A stretch of DNA of 64,000 bases from Halomonas halmophila (GTDB taxonomy: Bacteria; Pseudomonadota; Gammaproteobacteria; Pseudomonadales; Halomonadaceae): contig NZ_BJOC01000011.1 of assembly GCF_006540005.1 (NCBI RefSeq), positions 62,001 to 126,000 of the forward strand, given 5' to 3'. Shown one piece after another: positions 1 to 8,760 of the stretch. Every line of letters begins with the position of its first letter. The stretch's first letter is position 1. The position numbers and the translations under genes are program-made. The notes under the pieces were generated by a model. That model ran no database searches. It was not told where the DNA came from and saw nothing but the letters and a program-made list of their open reading frames with translations.

Positions 1-299
1 GACTAATCGAGCTGAATAAGGACTCGCAGCTGACAAGAAACGTAGCATTTTCTATTGCTGAAATCCTTCGCAAAGGTGGGGGAGAAATGAGGGTAAGCGA
101 CCTATCGAAAAAAATTTCTGATAAATATCCTGATATCAGCGAGGCGGTTTTGCGAAGGGGGTACGTGCAGGCAGTGCAACGTAATTTGATCTTAGTTGGC
201 GGTCAGGTAGGGCAACCCAAGAGCGCGGTTCACCCCCCTTCATTCTCACCAGACGGCAAAATTAGGCTAAATCCACGGCTTGGCTATCAGCAGTTTTGA
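1..299 (+). CDS. 3' end of an unrecognised protein (truncated by window edge)
   Basis: The frame is open from base 3 to a TGA at 297-299, so about 98 C-terminal residues are visible and the start lies outside the window. I do not recognise the family. The visible part could form a small winged-helix-like domain: a helix around SIAEILRKGG, a second around VSDLSKKISDKYPD, and a third before a basic C-terminal tail rich in Pro and Gly. There is an internal ATG at 87 preceded by a purine-rich GGGGGAG, so a 70-residue protein starting there is an alternative. Base composition is clearly AT-richer than the rest of the window, which could mean transferred DNA. Confidence 0.5.
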   Translation, partial: LIELNKDSQLTRNVAFSIAEILRKGGGEMRVSDLSKKISDKYPDISEAVLRRGYVQAVQRNLILVGGQVGQPKSAVHPPSFSPDGKIRLNPRLGYQQF

Positions 300-463
300 T
301 GGTTCAAGTTAGATACCAAATGCCGCATAAAAAATCGTTGGAGAGGGACCTTATACCAGGCGTTACCTCAGTATTTACGGTGCGTCCGCTTTTGGCCGAA
401 CGAAGACACTCGTCAGATGGAGGCGCCGTATCTCTCGTTCTTTTCTCTGCAGCTGGGTTACGT

Positions 464-501
464 CCGGCATGGTGGTCCTATGCCCATGGGAACCATGCCG
501 G
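464..501. repeat. Perfect 10-bp inverted repeat downstream of the DLH gene
   Basis: CCGGCATGGT at 464-473 is repeated in inverse at 492-501, with an 18-base spacer. It lies just past the stop of the minus-strand dienelactone-hydrolase-like gene, so it may act as a transcript-end hairpin. No T tract follows on the minus strand. The rest of 300-516 shows no gene that I can support. Confidence 0.35.
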
Positions 502-516
502 AGGTGGTAGGCGCCC

Positions 517-1260
517 TTACAGGGTTTCTTCCAGCAGCGTTGCCAGACGCTTGTAGTGCAGTTCATCGGCTTCGGGGTGGTAGGAGCCGGTGGCGTCCTT
601 GGCGGTGTAGCCGTGAGGGGCGCCCTTGTAGAGTTCGGTGGTGAAGTGCACGCCGGCGGTGGCCAGGGCTTCGTCCAGGCGGGCGATCTGGTCGGCGGGG
701 AGCAGTTCGTCCTTGTCGGCGTGGCCGAAGTAGACACGTGCCTGGATATTGCCCACCACCCGAACGGGGCTGTTGTCGTCGTCGGCTTTGGCCAGGTTGG
801 CGGAGTGGAAGCCGGCCGCGGCGGCGATGCGCTCGGGGTGCTCGGCCGCCATGCGCAGGGCGAAGCCGCCGGTCATGCAGTAGCCGACCACGGCGATCTT
901 GCTGCTCGTGAATTCGGCTTCGCGGTCGAGGCAGTCCAGCAGGGCGATGAAATCGCGGGATTGGGCCTCGGGCGTGAGGTGACCGGCATATTCGACCAGG
1001 CTCGGCCGGATATCCGGGTCACGGAAGGATTTGCCTTCCGGCACGATGATGCCGGCCGCGTCGCGGTAGTAGATGTTGGGCATCAGCACGGCGTAGCCGT
1101 TGTCCGCGATGCGCTGGGCCTTCTCGAGGTAGCAGGAGCGAAGACCGCCGATATCGGTGAAGAGCACCACGGCCGGCAGGGGGCCGTCGGTGTTGGCGGG
1201 CGTGACGATATGGGCGTCGATGGTGCCGTCGGCGGCGGGGATATCGATGACACGAGACAT
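517..1260 (-). CDS. Dienelactone hydrolase family protein
   Basis: A 247-residue cytoplasmic alpha/beta hydrolase of the dienelactone hydrolase family. The nucleophile elbow is GYCMTGG, with Cys128 in place of the usual serine. An Asp in the GHADKDE segment (182 or 184) and His216 in GAPHGY complete the expected Cys-Asp-His triad. There is no signal peptide. A GGAG Shine-Dalgarno lies 7 bases before the ATG. The gene follows the gamma-glutamylcyclotransferase-like gene by 45 bases on the same strand and may be cotranscribed with it. The family splits small lactones and esters, but the substrate cannot be read from the sequence. It need not act in chloroaromatic degradation, since no pathway partners are present. 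Confidence 0.85.
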   Translation of the reverse strand: MSRVIDIPAADGTIDAHIVTPANTDGPLPAVVLFTDIGGLRSCYLEKAQRIADNGYAVLMPNIYYRDAAGIIVPEGKSFRDPDIRPSLVEYAGHLTPEAQSRDFIALLDCLDREAEFTSSKIAVVGYCMTGGFALRMAAEHPERIAAAAGFHSANLAKADDDNSPVRVVGNIQARVYFGHADKDELLPADQIARLDEALATAGVHFTTELYKGAPHGYTAKDATGSYHPEADELHYKRLATLLEETL

Positions 1261-1305
1261 GAGGGCTCCAGATGGTCGATGGCTATCGTCGGGGCGAAGA
1301 GTGGG

Positions 1306-1698
1306 TCAATCGGCGGGTTGCCAGCTACCTTCACGAATGACCGGACAACCACTGACGTCGTGGTTGTAGAGATACAGCCAGGCCGGGCCGAAGGCGGTGG
1401 CATGAATGGCTCGGTCGTAATCGCCATGGGCCGGTGCGCGGACACGATAGCCTTCCAGACGGTCGAGGCCGGTGAAGATGCGGGTGCTGACGCGATACAC
1501 CTCCACTTCCACGCCGCGGGAGGGCTCGGCCTTGGCGCCGGGGCAGTGGCCGAGGTCATAGAGCGTGGCGGTGGTCAGTCGGTCCGTGCCGACGAAGGTC
1601 GCGCCGTCCAGCCAGTGGTGATTGCGCAGGCCACGTTTCAGCGTGCCGTAGACGGCGACCAGGGGCGTGCGAGCGATGGCGAGAGCGGGGCTCTGCAT
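1306..1698 (-). CDS. Gamma-glutamylcyclotransferase-like (AIG2/GGCT fold) protein
   Basis: A 130-residue protein with the family hallmark VYGTLKRG at residues 16-23 (substrate-binding loop) and a Glu in RLEGYRV (Glu82) at the position of the catalytic general acid/base. Length fits the family (about 110-150 residues). Characterised members release 5-oxoproline from gamma-glutamyl amines or dipeptides. Many bacterial copies are untested, so the substrate is unknown here. It lies between cdd and the dienelactone-hydrolase-like gene on the same strand. A purine-rich GGAAGTG precedes the ATG. Confidence 0.75.
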   Translation of the reverse strand: MQSPALAIARTPLVAVYGTLKRGLRNHHWLDGATFVGTDRLTTATLYDLGHCPGAKAEPSRGVEVEVYRVSTRIFTGLDRLEGYRVRAPAHGDYDRAIHATAFGPAWLYLYNHDVSGCPVIREGSWQPAD

Positions 1699-1721
1699 GA
1701 GGTCACTTCCGCGTTACAGGC

Positions 1722-1744
1722 TGGCCGGCCGAGCCGACCGGCCA
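1722..1744 (-). terminator. GC-rich hairpin between cdd and the GGCT-like gene
   Basis: TGGCCGG at 1722-1728 pairs with CCGGCCA at 1738-1744. It lies directly after the cdd stop and before the next gene. No U tract follows, so it is at best a weak or partial terminator at the end of the nucleoside operon. Confidence 0.35.
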
Positions 1745-1749
1745 TGAGA

Positions 1750-2163
1750 TCATCTTTCGAGTTGCAGATTATCGGGGCCAAAGGCGTCCGGCAGCAACTG
1801 TTCCAGGGTGTAGCGCTTGAGCAACCGGCCCTCGGCATCGACCACGTGAATGCGTGTCCGGTCGTCGGCGAATTCGCGGATGCGCTGGCGGCAGTCGCCG
1901 CAGGGCGTGCACAGGTGCTCGCCGGGACCGATGACATAGACGTCCTGCAGGCGCCGCTCGCCGGCACTGGCCATGGCGGCGATGGCCGAGGCTTCGGCGC
2001 ATAGCCCCTTGTAGTGCGCCACTTCGACATTGGCGCCGCTGTAGCGGGTGCCGCTCTCGCTGACGATCAGCGCGCCCACCGGATGCCGGGAGTAGGGCAC
2101 ATAGGCGCGGTCGCGCACGGCGACCAGGGCGCTGACGATTTCCGACTCCACTGACTCGCTCAT
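1750..2163 (-). CDS. cdd: Cytidine deaminase
   Basis: Deaminates cytidine and deoxycytidine to uridine and deoxyuridine in pyrimidine salvage. The 137-residue length matches the short tetrameric class. The zinc site is complete: Cys55-Ala-Glu57 in CAEASAI, where Glu57 is the proton shuttle, and the PCGDC motif with Cys88 and Cys91. It overlaps the end of deoD by 4 bases (ATGA), which indicates translational coupling. It is the last clear member of the nucleoside operon, so deaminated products can be fed to the operon's phosphorylases. Confidence 0.95.
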   Translation of the reverse strand: MSESVESEIVSALVAVRDRAYVPYSRHPVGALIVSESGTRYSGANVEVAHYKGLCAEASAIAAMASAGERRLQDVYVIGPGEHLCTPCGDCRQRIREFADDRTRIHVVDAEGRLLKRYTLEQLLPDAFGPDNLQLER

Positions 2164-2888
2164 GCCGCACCCCCGGCGTCGTCGCGCAGCACGCTGTCCA
2201 GGGCGATACGCATCATGTCATCGAAGGTGGTGGCGCGGTCGTCGCTGGACAGGGAGTTGCCCTTGACGATGTGATCGGAGACGGTGCAGATGGTGGTGGC
2301 ACGCGCGCCGAACTCGGCGGCGACGCCATACAGGCCGGCGGCTTCCATCTCGACGCCGACGATGCCGTAGCGGCGCATCATCTCGACCATCTCGGGACGC
2401 GGGTCATAGAAGAGATCGGCGGAGAAGATGTTGCCGACCTTGACCGGAATGCCGTGATCACGCGCGGCATCGGCGGCGTGGCGGGTCATCTCGAAGTCGG
2501 CGATGGCGCCCAGGTCGTTGCCCAGAAAGCGCGTGCGATTGACCCCGGAGTCGGTGCTGGCGCCCATGCCGATGACCACGTCGCGGACGTTGACGTCGTC
2601 GCGCACCGCGCCGCAGGAGCCCACGCGGATCAGTCGCTCGACGCCGAACTCGGTGATCAGCTCCTTGGCATAGATGGACACCGAGGGGATGCCCATGCCG
2701 TGGCCCATCACCGAGACCTCACGTCCCTGGTAGGTGCCGGTGTAGCCGTACATGTTGCGCACGTCGTTGACCAGGCGCGGGGCTTCGAGGAAGTTCTCGG
2801 CGATATAGCGGGCCCGCAGCGGGTCGCCGGGCATCAGCACGGTGTCGGCGAAGTCGCCGCGCTCGGCCTTGATATGAGGGGTAGCCAT
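2160..2888 (-). CDS. deoD: Purine nucleoside phosphorylase, DeoD type
   Basis: Splits purine (deoxy)nucleosides with phosphate, giving the free base and (deoxy)ribose-1-phosphate. It has 242 residues, close to the hexameric bacterial type (about 239). Visible hallmarks are the phosphate-binding GDPLRA near residue 21, RVGSCGA, the VEMEAAGLY segment that holds the substrate-binding Glu, and TVSDHI with the catalytic Asp. The ATG lies 3 bases after the deoB stop, and the stop overlaps cdd. Its product deoxyribose-1-phosphate is the substrate of DeoB, encoded directly upstream. Confidence 0.96.
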   Translation of the reverse strand: MATPHIKAERGDFADTVLMPGDPLRARYIAENFLEAPRLVNDVRNMYGYTGTYQGREVSVMGHGMGIPSVSIYAKELITEFGVERLIRVGSCGAVRDDVNVRDVVIGMGASTDSGVNRTRFLGNDLGAIADFEMTRHAADAARDHGIPVKVGNIFSADLFYDPRPEMVEMMRRYGIVGVEMEAAGLYGVAAEFGARATTICTVSDHIVKGNSLSSDDRATTFDDMMRIALDSVLRDDAGGAA

Positions 2889-2891
2889 GAG

Positions 2892-4103
2892 TCATTTCTC
2901 CGTCAGAAAGGTCTCGCCGTCGTCCATCGGCGCCAGGTCGAAGTAGTCGGCCAGGCTCTGGCCGATATCGGCGAAGCTGGTGCGCGCGCCCAGGGAGCCG
3001 GCGGAAAGGCCGCCGCCCAGAGCGAGAATCGGGATGTGCTCGCGGGTATGGTCGCTGCCGTGCCAGGTGGGGTCGCAGCCATGATCGGCGGTCAGGATCA
3101 GCAGGTCGTCGTCGCGGAGTCGGGCCAGCACTTCCGGCAGGCGCGCATCGAAGTGCTCGAGGGCGGCGGCATAGCCGTCGACGTCGCGACGGTGGCCGTA
3201 GACCATGTCGAAATCGACGAAGTTGGTCATGATCAGGCTGCGCTCGCCATCCTCGGCCATGGCGTCGAGGGTGGCGTCGAACAGGGCATCGTGGCCACTG
3301 GCCTTGATGCTGCGCGAGATGCCGCAGTGGGCATAGATATCGGCGATCTTGCCGATGGCGGTGACCCGGCCGTCGGCCTCGCAGAGCTGCTGCAGCACGG
3401 TGGGCGAGGGCGGCTCGACGCTGTAGTCGCGGCGATTGGCGGTGCGCGCGAAGGTGGCGGCATCTTCGCCGTTGAAGGGGCGGGCGATGACGCGGCCGAT
3501 GTTGTAGGGCTCGAGCAGGCGACGGGCGGTCTCGCACAGGCGGTAGAGGCGCTCGAGGCCGAAGCTGTCCTCATGGGCGGCGATCTGGAAGACCGAGTCG
3601 GCCGAGGTATAGACGATCGGTTGGCCGCTGCGCACATGCTCTTCGCCTAGGCGGGCGATGATCTCGGTGCCCGAGGCATGGCAGTTGCCGATCACGCCGG
3701 GCAGCTCGGCCTCACTGATCAGGGCGTCGAGCAGTTCGGCGGGAAAGCTGTTGTCGGGGTCGCTGAAGTAGCCCCAGTCGAAACGCACCGGCACACCGGC
3801 GATTTCCCAGTGCCCCGAGGGCGTATCCTTGCCGGAGGACACCTCGCGGGCATGACCGTAGGCGCCACTCACGCTCGTCGGTGGCGTCATGCCTTGCGCC
3901 CAGTGACCGGTGCTCTCGTGGTGGGCGTGGAGCAGGCCGAGCCCGGCCAGATTGGGGAGCTGCAGGGCACCACGCTGTGTCGAAGCGGCGCATTCGCGGG
4001 CGATATGGCCCAGGGTGTCGGCGCCGGCATCGCCGAATTGCTCGGCGTCTGGAGCGGCGCCGATGCCGAAGGAATCGAGGACGAGCACGATGGCACGTGT
4101 CAT
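2892..4103 (-). CDS. deoB: Phosphopentomutase
   Basis: Converts (deoxy)ribose-1-phosphate to the 5-phosphate, linking nucleoside phosphorolysis to DeoC. The 403 residues match the family (about 400). It belongs to the alkaline-phosphatase-like metalloenzymes: an N-terminal metal-binding stretch [13 protein letters not shown], the DTPSGHWE segment that carries the phosphorylated threonine, and C-terminal metal ligands in LTADHGCDP and GSDHTREH. The start overlaps the deoA stop by 4 bases and the stop lies 3 bases before deoD. Confidence 0.96.
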   Translation of the reverse strand: MTRAIVLVLDSFGIGAAPDAEQFGDAGADTLGHIARECAASTQRGALQLPNLAGLGLLHAHHESTGHWAQGMTPPTSVSGAYGHAREVSSGKDTPSGHWEIAGVPVRFDWGYFSDPDNSFPAELLDALISEAELPGVIGNCHASGTEIIARLGEEHVRSGQPIVYTSADSVFQIAAHEDSFGLERLYRLCETARRLLEPYNIGRVIARPFNGEDAATFARTANRRDYSVEPPSPTVLQQLCEADGRVTAIGKIADIYAHCGISRSIKASGHDALFDATLDAMAEDGERSLIMTNFVDFDMVYGHRRDVDGYAAALEHFDARLPEVLARLRDDDLLILTADHGCDPTWHGSDHTREHIPILALGGGLSAGSLGARTSFADIGQSLADYFDLAPMDDGETFLTEK

Positions 4104-5425
4104 GGGGCCTCCCGGCGAATGGTGTCGTGAATCAGGGTCGGTGAAGCGGCGGCCTCACCGAGTTCGATGGCGTCGAGCAGCTGGCGCTCGGCACGCTCGG
4201 CGTCATCCTGGCGACGGGCATGCAGGGTGGCGAGCGGCTGACCGGCTTCCAGGCGGGTGCCCAGCTCGGCGATATCGGCCAGGCCCACGGCATGGTCGAT
4301 GGCGTCGTCGGGGGAGCGTCGTCCGCCGCCCAGTTCGACCACCGTCATGCCCAGGGCGCGCGTATCCATGGCGCGCAGGTAGCCGCTGCGCGGTGCCAGG
4401 ACCGGGAGGATGACCGGTGCCGCCGGCAGGTACTGATCCGGCGCGCTGACGAAATCCGTCGGCCCGCCCAGACCGGCCACCATGCGGCCGAAGCGCTCGG
4501 CGGCTTCTCCGGAGCTCAGAGCCCGCTCGAGTCGTTGCTCGGCACTCGCCTGATCCTGAGCCAGACCGCCGGCCATCAGCATCTCGATGGCCAGGTGTCG
4601 GGTCACCTCGAGCAGCCGGCCGGTGCGGCGCTCGCCGCTGAGCACGGCCAGGGCTTCGCGCACTTCCAGGGCATTGCCCGCGCACGGGGCCAGCGGCTGA
4701 CTCATGTCGGTGAGCACGGCCGTGGTCGAGGTGCCGGCGCGGCTGGCGACCTCGGCAATAGTGGTGGCGAGCTGTCTGGACGCTTCCTCGGTGGGCATAA
4801 AGGCGCCACTGCCGACCTTGACGTCCATGACCAGGCCGTCGAGTCCGCAGGCCAGTTTCTTGCCCAGGATGGACGACACGATCAGCGGCAGCGACTCCAC
4901 GGTGGCGGTGACATCGCGCACCGCGTAGAGGCGCTTGTCGGCCGGCGCCAGATCGGCGGTCTGGCCGATGATGGCCACGCCGACTTCCTTGACCAGTTGC
5001 CGGAAGGTGGCGGTATCCGGCGACACGCTGTAGCCGGGGATGGACTCCAGCTTGTCCAGGGTGCCGCCGGTATGGCCGAGGCCACGGCCGGAGATCATCG
5101 GCACATGGCCACCGCAGGCGGCGATCCAGGGGCCGAGGATCAGCGAGACCACGTCGCCCACGCCACCGGTGGAGTGCTTGTCGATGACCGGGCCGGGCAG
5201 GTCCAGCGCCGACCAGTCGAGCACATCGCCGGAGTCGCGGATGGCCTCGGTCAACGCCACCGTTTCGGTGGCGTTCATGTCGTTCAGGAAGATGGCCATG
5301 GCCAGTGCGCCGACCTGGGCATCACTGAGGCGACCATCACTGATGCCGGCCACCAGTTCATTGATGGTCGCGGCATCCAGGGCCTGACCATCGCGTTTGG
5401 CGCGAATGGCTTCCTGGGGCAGCAT
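4100..5425 (-). CDS. deoA: Thymidine phosphorylase
   Basis: Phosphorolysis of thymidine and deoxyuridine to base plus 2-deoxyribose-1-phosphate. The 441 residues match E. coli DeoA (440). The N-terminal helical domain is followed by the phosphate-binding [10 protein letters not shown] signature near residue 83 and by [18 protein letters not shown]. The start ATG shares one base with the deoC stop (TGATG), and a GGAGG inside deoC serves as ribosome site. The stop overlaps deoB by 4 bases, so deoC-A-B are translationally coupled. Confidence 0.96.
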   Translation of the reverse strand: MLPQEAIRAKRDGQALDAATINELVAGISDGRLSDAQVGALAMAIFLNDMNATETVALTEAIRDSGDVLDWSALDLPGPVIDKHSTGGVGDVVSLILGPWIAACGGHVPMISGRGLGHTGGTLDKLESIPGYSVSPDTATFRQLVKEVGVAIIGQTADLAPADKRLYAVRDVTATVESLPLIVSSILGKKLACGLDGLVMDVKVGSGAFMPTEEASRQLATTIAEVASRAGTSTTAVLTDMSQPLAPCAGNALEVREALAVLSGERRTGRLLEVTRHLAIEMLMAGGLAQDQASAEQRLERALSSGEAAERFGRMVAGLGGPTDFVSAPDQYLPAAPVILPVLAPRSGYLRAMDTRALGMTVVELGGGRRSPDDAIDHAVGLADIAELGTRLEAGQPLATLHARRQDDAERAERQLLDAIELGEAAASPTLIHDTIRREAP

Positions 5426-6219
5426 CAGTAGTCGACCTCCTCGTCATCATCCAGGCCTTCCATGTCGATACCGCCGACCACGCCGATGGTTTCGAGCAGG
5501 TTGTCGAGCAGGCCGGAGGCGCCGAAGCGGAAGTGCTGCGGGCTGACCCAGTTGGCGCCCATGATGCGTTCGGCCAGTTGGATGTATGCCTGGGCATCCT
5601 CGGCGGTGCGCACCCCGCCGGCGGCCTTGAAGCCGACTTCGCCGCCATGGTCACGAATGACTTCGAGCATGACTTCGGCGGCTTCCAGGGTGGCATTGAC
5701 CGACACCTTGCCGGTGGAGGTCTTGAGGAAGTCGGCACCGCCATGGATGGCCAGTTCCGAGGCACGACGAATCAGGGCCGCATCGGCCAGCTCGCCGGTT
5801 TCCAGGATGACCTTGAGTGTCTTGCCGCCGGCCGCGGCCTTGCACATCTCGACCAGCTCGCGGCCGGTTTCCTCGTCGCCCTGCTGCAGGGCGCGATAGG
5901 GGAATACCACATCGACCTCATCGGCGCCCGAGGCGACGGCCTCGCGGGTCTCGCGGGCGGCGCTCATGACATCGCTGCTGCCATGCGGAAAATTGGTGAC
6001 CGTGGCGATCTTGATGGTGTCGTTCAGGCGATGCGCGGTGAGCGCGCGACGCGCGGGGACGATGAAGCGCGGATAGATGCAGATAGCCGCCGGATTGCCG
6101 ACCGGTGTCTTGGCGCGTTGACACAGCGACTCGATACGCGCATCGGTGTCGTCGTCGTTCAAGCTCGTCAGGTCCATCAGGGTCAGAGCCTGACGGGCAG
6201 TCCGTGTAAGGTCGTTCAT
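5425..6219 (-). CDS. deoC: Deoxyribose-phosphate aldolase
   Basis: Splits 2-deoxyribose-5-phosphate into glyceraldehyde-3-phosphate and acetaldehyde, the final step of deoxynucleoside use. A class I aldolase: the Schiff-base lysine is Lys166 in FLKTSTGK, with a second active-site lysine (Lys198) in GFKAAGG and an Asp in EVDVVFP. I chose the ATG at 6219 (264 residues, close to the 259 of E. coli) because a purine-rich AGAGAG precedes it. The frame continues 19 codons upstream, but that extension has no family match. A strong hairpin lies between nupC and this gene. Confidence 0.95.
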   Translation of the reverse strand: MNDLTRTARQALTLMDLTSLNDDDTDARIESLCQRAKTPVGNPAAICIYPRFIVPARRALTAHRLNDTIKIATVTNFPHGSSDVMSAARETREAVASGADEVDVVFPYRALQQGDEETGRELVEMCKAAAGGKTLKVILETGELADAALIRRASELAIHGGADFLKTSTGKVSVNATLEAAEVMLEVIRDHGGEVGFKAAGGVRTAEDAQAYIQLAERIMGANWVSPQHFRFGASGLLDNLLETIGVVGGIDMEGLDDDEEVDY

Positions 6220-6301
6220 GGCGTGCTCTCTTGAAAGGCATGGGAATGAGCCGCGGGGCTCAATGCTACGGGGCATCGATCGGTTCGCACCGGGCGCAGG
6301 G

Positions 6302-6328
6302 AAGGGGGCCCGGGCACCGGGCCCCCTT
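6302..6328 (-). terminator. Intercistronic 12-bp hairpin between nupC and deoC
   Basis: AAGGGGGCCCGG (6302-6313) pairs perfectly with CCGGGCCCCCTT (6317-6328) across a GCA loop. It sits 12 bases after the nupC stop. No T run follows on the minus strand, so it may be a partial terminator or an RNA-stability element that sets the ratio of transport proteins to enzymes. Confidence 0.55.
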
Positions 6329-6339
6329 GCAGGACGTGT

Positions 6340-7605
6340 TCATGCGCCCAGGGCGATGAAGAAGCCAGCGATTGTCGCCGACATCAGGTTGGACAGGGTA
6401 CCTGCCAGCACGGCCCGGATGCCAAACTGCGCGATCTCGTGACGACGGCTGGGGGCGATGCTGCCCAGGCCGCCCAGCAGGATGGCAATCGACGACAGGT
6501 TGGCAAAACCGCACAGCGCGAAGGACAGTACCGCCTTGGTGTGCGTGGTCATGGCCTCGCCGGTGGCGGCCACGACTTGCTCGCCACTGATGTAGGGCGC
6601 CAGGTTGATATAGGCCACAAACTCGTTGACCACCAGCTTCTGCCCGATGAAAGAGCCGGCCAGGGTGGCCTCGGACCAGGGAATGCCCAGCAGGAAGGCC
6701 AGGGGCGCGAACAGCCAGCCGAGGATCTGCTCGAGGCTGAGGCTTTCCATGCCGAACCAACCGCCGACACCGCCGAGGATGCCGTTGACCAGCGCGATCA
6801 TGCCGATGAAGGCCAGCAGCATGGCGCCCACATTGGCGGCCAGGCGCAGGCCGGAGGAAGCCCCGGAAGCCGCGGCGTCCAGCACATTGCTGGGCTGATC
6901 CTCGGCCTCGAGTTCCTGCTCGGCCGTAGACACGCTGTCGTTGGGTGTTTCGGTCTCGGGCATGATCAGCTTGGCGAACAGCAGCCCGCCCGGTGCGGCC
7001 ATGAAGGAAGCGGCGACCAGGTATTCCATGGGAATGCCCAGGGCGGCATAGCCTGCCAGCACCGAGCCCGCCACGGAGGCCAGGCCGCCGCACATCACCG
7101 CGAACAGCTGCGACTTGGTCATGCGGTTGATGAAGGGGCGTACCACCAGCGGCGCCTCGGTCTGGCCGACGAAGATATTGGCGGTGGCCGACAGCGACTC
7201 GGTACGCGAGGTGCCCAGCGCTTTCTGCAGGGCGCCGCCGAGCAGGCGAATGATCCACTGCATGATGCCCAGGTAGTAGAGCACGGCCGTCAGCGAGGAG
7301 AAGAAGATGATGACCGGCAGCACCTTGATGGCGAAGACGAAGCCGATTTCATCGGTGTTGGCGAGCTTGCCGAACAGGAAGTCGATGCCGTCGTTGGCAT
7401 AGGTCACCACCTGGCTGACGGCCTCGGAGACGGTGGCCAGCACGGCCTGACCGAAGGGCACATAGAGCACGAAGGCGCCCAGTCCGGCCTGGATGACAAA
7501 GGCGCCGACCACAGTGCGCATGCGGATGGCGCGGCGGTTGACGGAAAACAGCAGGGCAATGGCGATCAGTGTCGCCATGCCGACGAGACTCATGATCAAG
7601 GTCAT
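6340..7605 (-). CDS. nupC: Concentrative nucleoside transporter (NupC/CNT family)
   Basis: An inner-membrane nucleoside symporter of 421 residues, with about ten hydrophobic segments and a hydrophilic loop near residues 217-240 rich in Glu and Asp. Family motifs include [12 protein letters not shown], where the Gln-Thr-Glu contacts nucleobase and ribose, and the conserved VNEFVAY and CGFANLSS motifs near the C-terminus. AAGGAC lies before the ATG. It is encoded between the outer-membrane channel and deoC, so uptake and breakdown are coexpressed. Family members use H+ or Na+; in a likely halophile Na+ is plausible, but this is inference. Confidence 0.93.
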   Translation of the reverse strand: MTLIMSLVGMATLIAIALLFSVNRRAIRMRTVVGAFVIQAGLGAFVLYVPFGQAVLATVSEAVSQVVTYANDGIDFLFGKLANTDEIGFVFAIKVLPVIIFFSSLTAVLYYLGIMQWIIRLLGGALQKALGTSRTESLSATANIFVGQTEAPLVVRPFINRMTKSQLFAVMCGGLASVAGSVLAGYAALGIPMEYLVAASFMAAPGGLLFAKLIMPETETPNDSVSTAEQELEAEDQPSNVLDAAASGASSGLRLAANVGAMLLAFIGMIALVNGILGGVGGWFGMESLSLEQILGWLFAPLAFLLGIPWSEATLAGSFIGQKLVVNEFVAYINLAPYISGEQVVAATGEAMTTHTKAVLSFALCGFANLSSIAILLGGLGSIAPSRRHEIAQFGIRAVLAGTLSNLMSATIAGFFIALGA

Positions 7606-7682
7606 GGCAATGTCCTTGTGGTCGTTGGCATGAGGGCGTTTTGGCCCTCATGACCGTATGACGGGTGGCGCAGCCGCGTGGC

Positions 7683-8507
7683 TTACAGGAAATTGTACTT
7701 CAGGGAATAGATCATGGCGTTCTGGTAATCATTGGCCGTACCCAGCTTGTTGTGGGAGTAGCGGTACTGAATACCGGTGGTGATCTCGTCGACCGGGTGC
7801 CACCACAGGCCGACGGCGCCGTTGGTACCAGTGCTGCCGGCCGGCCCGTTGACGTAGTTCTGCTGCAGATATTCTTCGTCACGATCGAAGGTCTGTTCGT
7901 GCCAGTTGCTGACGCTGAAATTGTGGCCCCAGGCCTGGAAGTCGTAACCCAGCACCCAGCCCAGCATGTAGCCATTCTGACCACTGTAGGCGTTGTCGTC
8001 GCTTTCCACCCAGGCCTTGCCCAGGAAGGGTTTGAACCACAGGCCGTTATCGAAGGTATGGCGGTAGCCGAAGCCGGCGATGAGATCCTGCTCCTTGCTG
8101 TCATAACCATGGTCACGGAAGTCGTAGATATGGAAGTACAGCGAGAAGGGGGTGTCACCCAGATAGATGTGCGAGGTGGCCTTGCCGGCGCCGCGGCGGT
8201 TATCGCGACCATCTTCCTCGGAAGTGTCGTTCTGCGGGTTCTCGAAGTCGTAGAAGCCGTAGAACTCACCCCAGTCGAAACCGACGCCACCCTCGAACTC
8301 GAGGTAGAAGAAGTCACCCTTGGCGGCGTTGGTCGAGGTGCGTTGCTCGGTACCATTCGACCAGTCGAGATAGTTGACCGAGACATTGCCGAACGACCAG
8401 AGCGGTGTGAAGGCCGAGCCCTCTTCGGCGGTGGCCGGCAGCGAGGCGGCGGCGAGGGCGAGGCCGGTCAGGGGAGCGAGTTGTTTCAGGGCAGTCGGGC
8501 GCGGCAT
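7683..8507 (-). CDS. Tsx/OmpK-family nucleoside-specific outer-membrane channel
   Basis: A 274-residue outer-membrane beta-barrel of the nucleoside-specific channel family (Tsx, Vibrio OmpK). An N-terminal signal peptide with hydrophobic core LTGLALAAASLP ends at a likely Ala-X-Ala site before EEGSAFTP. The rest alternates aromatic and polar residues and ends in KYNFL with a terminal aromatic-hydrophobic pair, as barrel proteins do. I chose the ATG at 8507 because AAGGGA precedes it; an upstream in-frame ATG (8549) lacks a ribosome site. As first gene of the deo operon it would bring nucleosides across the outer membrane for NupC. Confidence 0.9.
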   Translation of the reverse strand: MPRPTALKQLAPLTGLALAAASLPATAEEGSAFTPLWSFGNVSVNYLDWSNGTEQRTSTNAAKGDFFYLEFEGGVGFDWGEFYGFYDFENPQNDTSEEDGRDNRRGAGKATSHIYLGDTPFSLYFHIYDFRDHGYDSKEQDLIAGFGYRHTFDNGLWFKPFLGKAWVESDDNAYSGQNGYMLGWVLGYDFQAWGHNFSVSNWHEQTFDRDEEYLQQNYVNGPAGSTGTNGAVGLWWHPVDEITTGIQYRYSHNKLGTANDYQNAMIYSLKYNFL

Positions 8508-8623
8508 GGTGGTTTCCCTTGAGTATTGTTGTCGTGTGATGCAAGGCAACTGGAAAGTGGTTCATCACTGACAGCGTGGTTGGTTGCCATCGCCCCGTCA
8601 GGCTTGAAGGGACGTGACGCCTC

Positions 8624-8639
8624 TGTTAATACATTAACG
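8624..8639. promoter_or_regulatory. Putative DeoR operator 1
   Basis: TGTTA-N6-TAACG. The half-sites match the E. coli DeoR operator (TGTTA-N6-TAACA) except for the last base. The inner palindrome GTTAAT-AC-ATTAAC is perfect. It lies between the divergent channel gene and deoR. Confidence 0.7.
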
Positions 8640-8645
8640 CGCGGA

Positions 8646-8661
8646 TGTTATTTTATTAACA
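8646..8661. promoter_or_regulatory. Putative DeoR operator 2
   Basis: TGTTA-N6-TAACA, an exact match to the half-sites and spacing of the E. coli DeoR operator. The palindrome extends to 8-bp arms (GGATGTTA at 8643-8650, TAACATCC at 8657-8664). Its centre is 22 bp from that of operator 1, about two helical turns. It probably controls both the deo operon and deoR. Confidence 0.8.
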
Positions 8662-8760
8662 TCCAGAGTCGCAACCCTGTCCCGCAAACGCGATGTACAC
8701 GAGACGGCGAATGCCTCTCGGCTCGTGGGTCGATTGATGTCAGTGAACGGAGAAGGTCGA

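Noticed and set aside
556..2004. Open frame of 482 codons on the plus strand, opposite the dienelactone hydrolase, GGCT and cdd genes
   Set aside because: Gly/Ala/Val-rich product with no family features. It is antisense to three well-supported genes, a normal artefact of high-GC codon use.
2271..3650. Open frame of 459 codons on the plus strand, opposite deoD and deoB
   Set aside because: Same artefact; composition dominated by Gly, Ala, Val, Asp and His, and both genes below are certain.
4220..5431. Open frame of 403 codons on the plus strand, opposite deoA
   Set aside because: Mirror of thymidine phosphorylase codons; no ribosome site or recognisable domain.
6439..7653. Open frame of 404 codons on the plus strand, opposite nupC
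   Set aside because: Antisense shadow of a membrane protein, giving His/Gln/Gly-rich nonsense.
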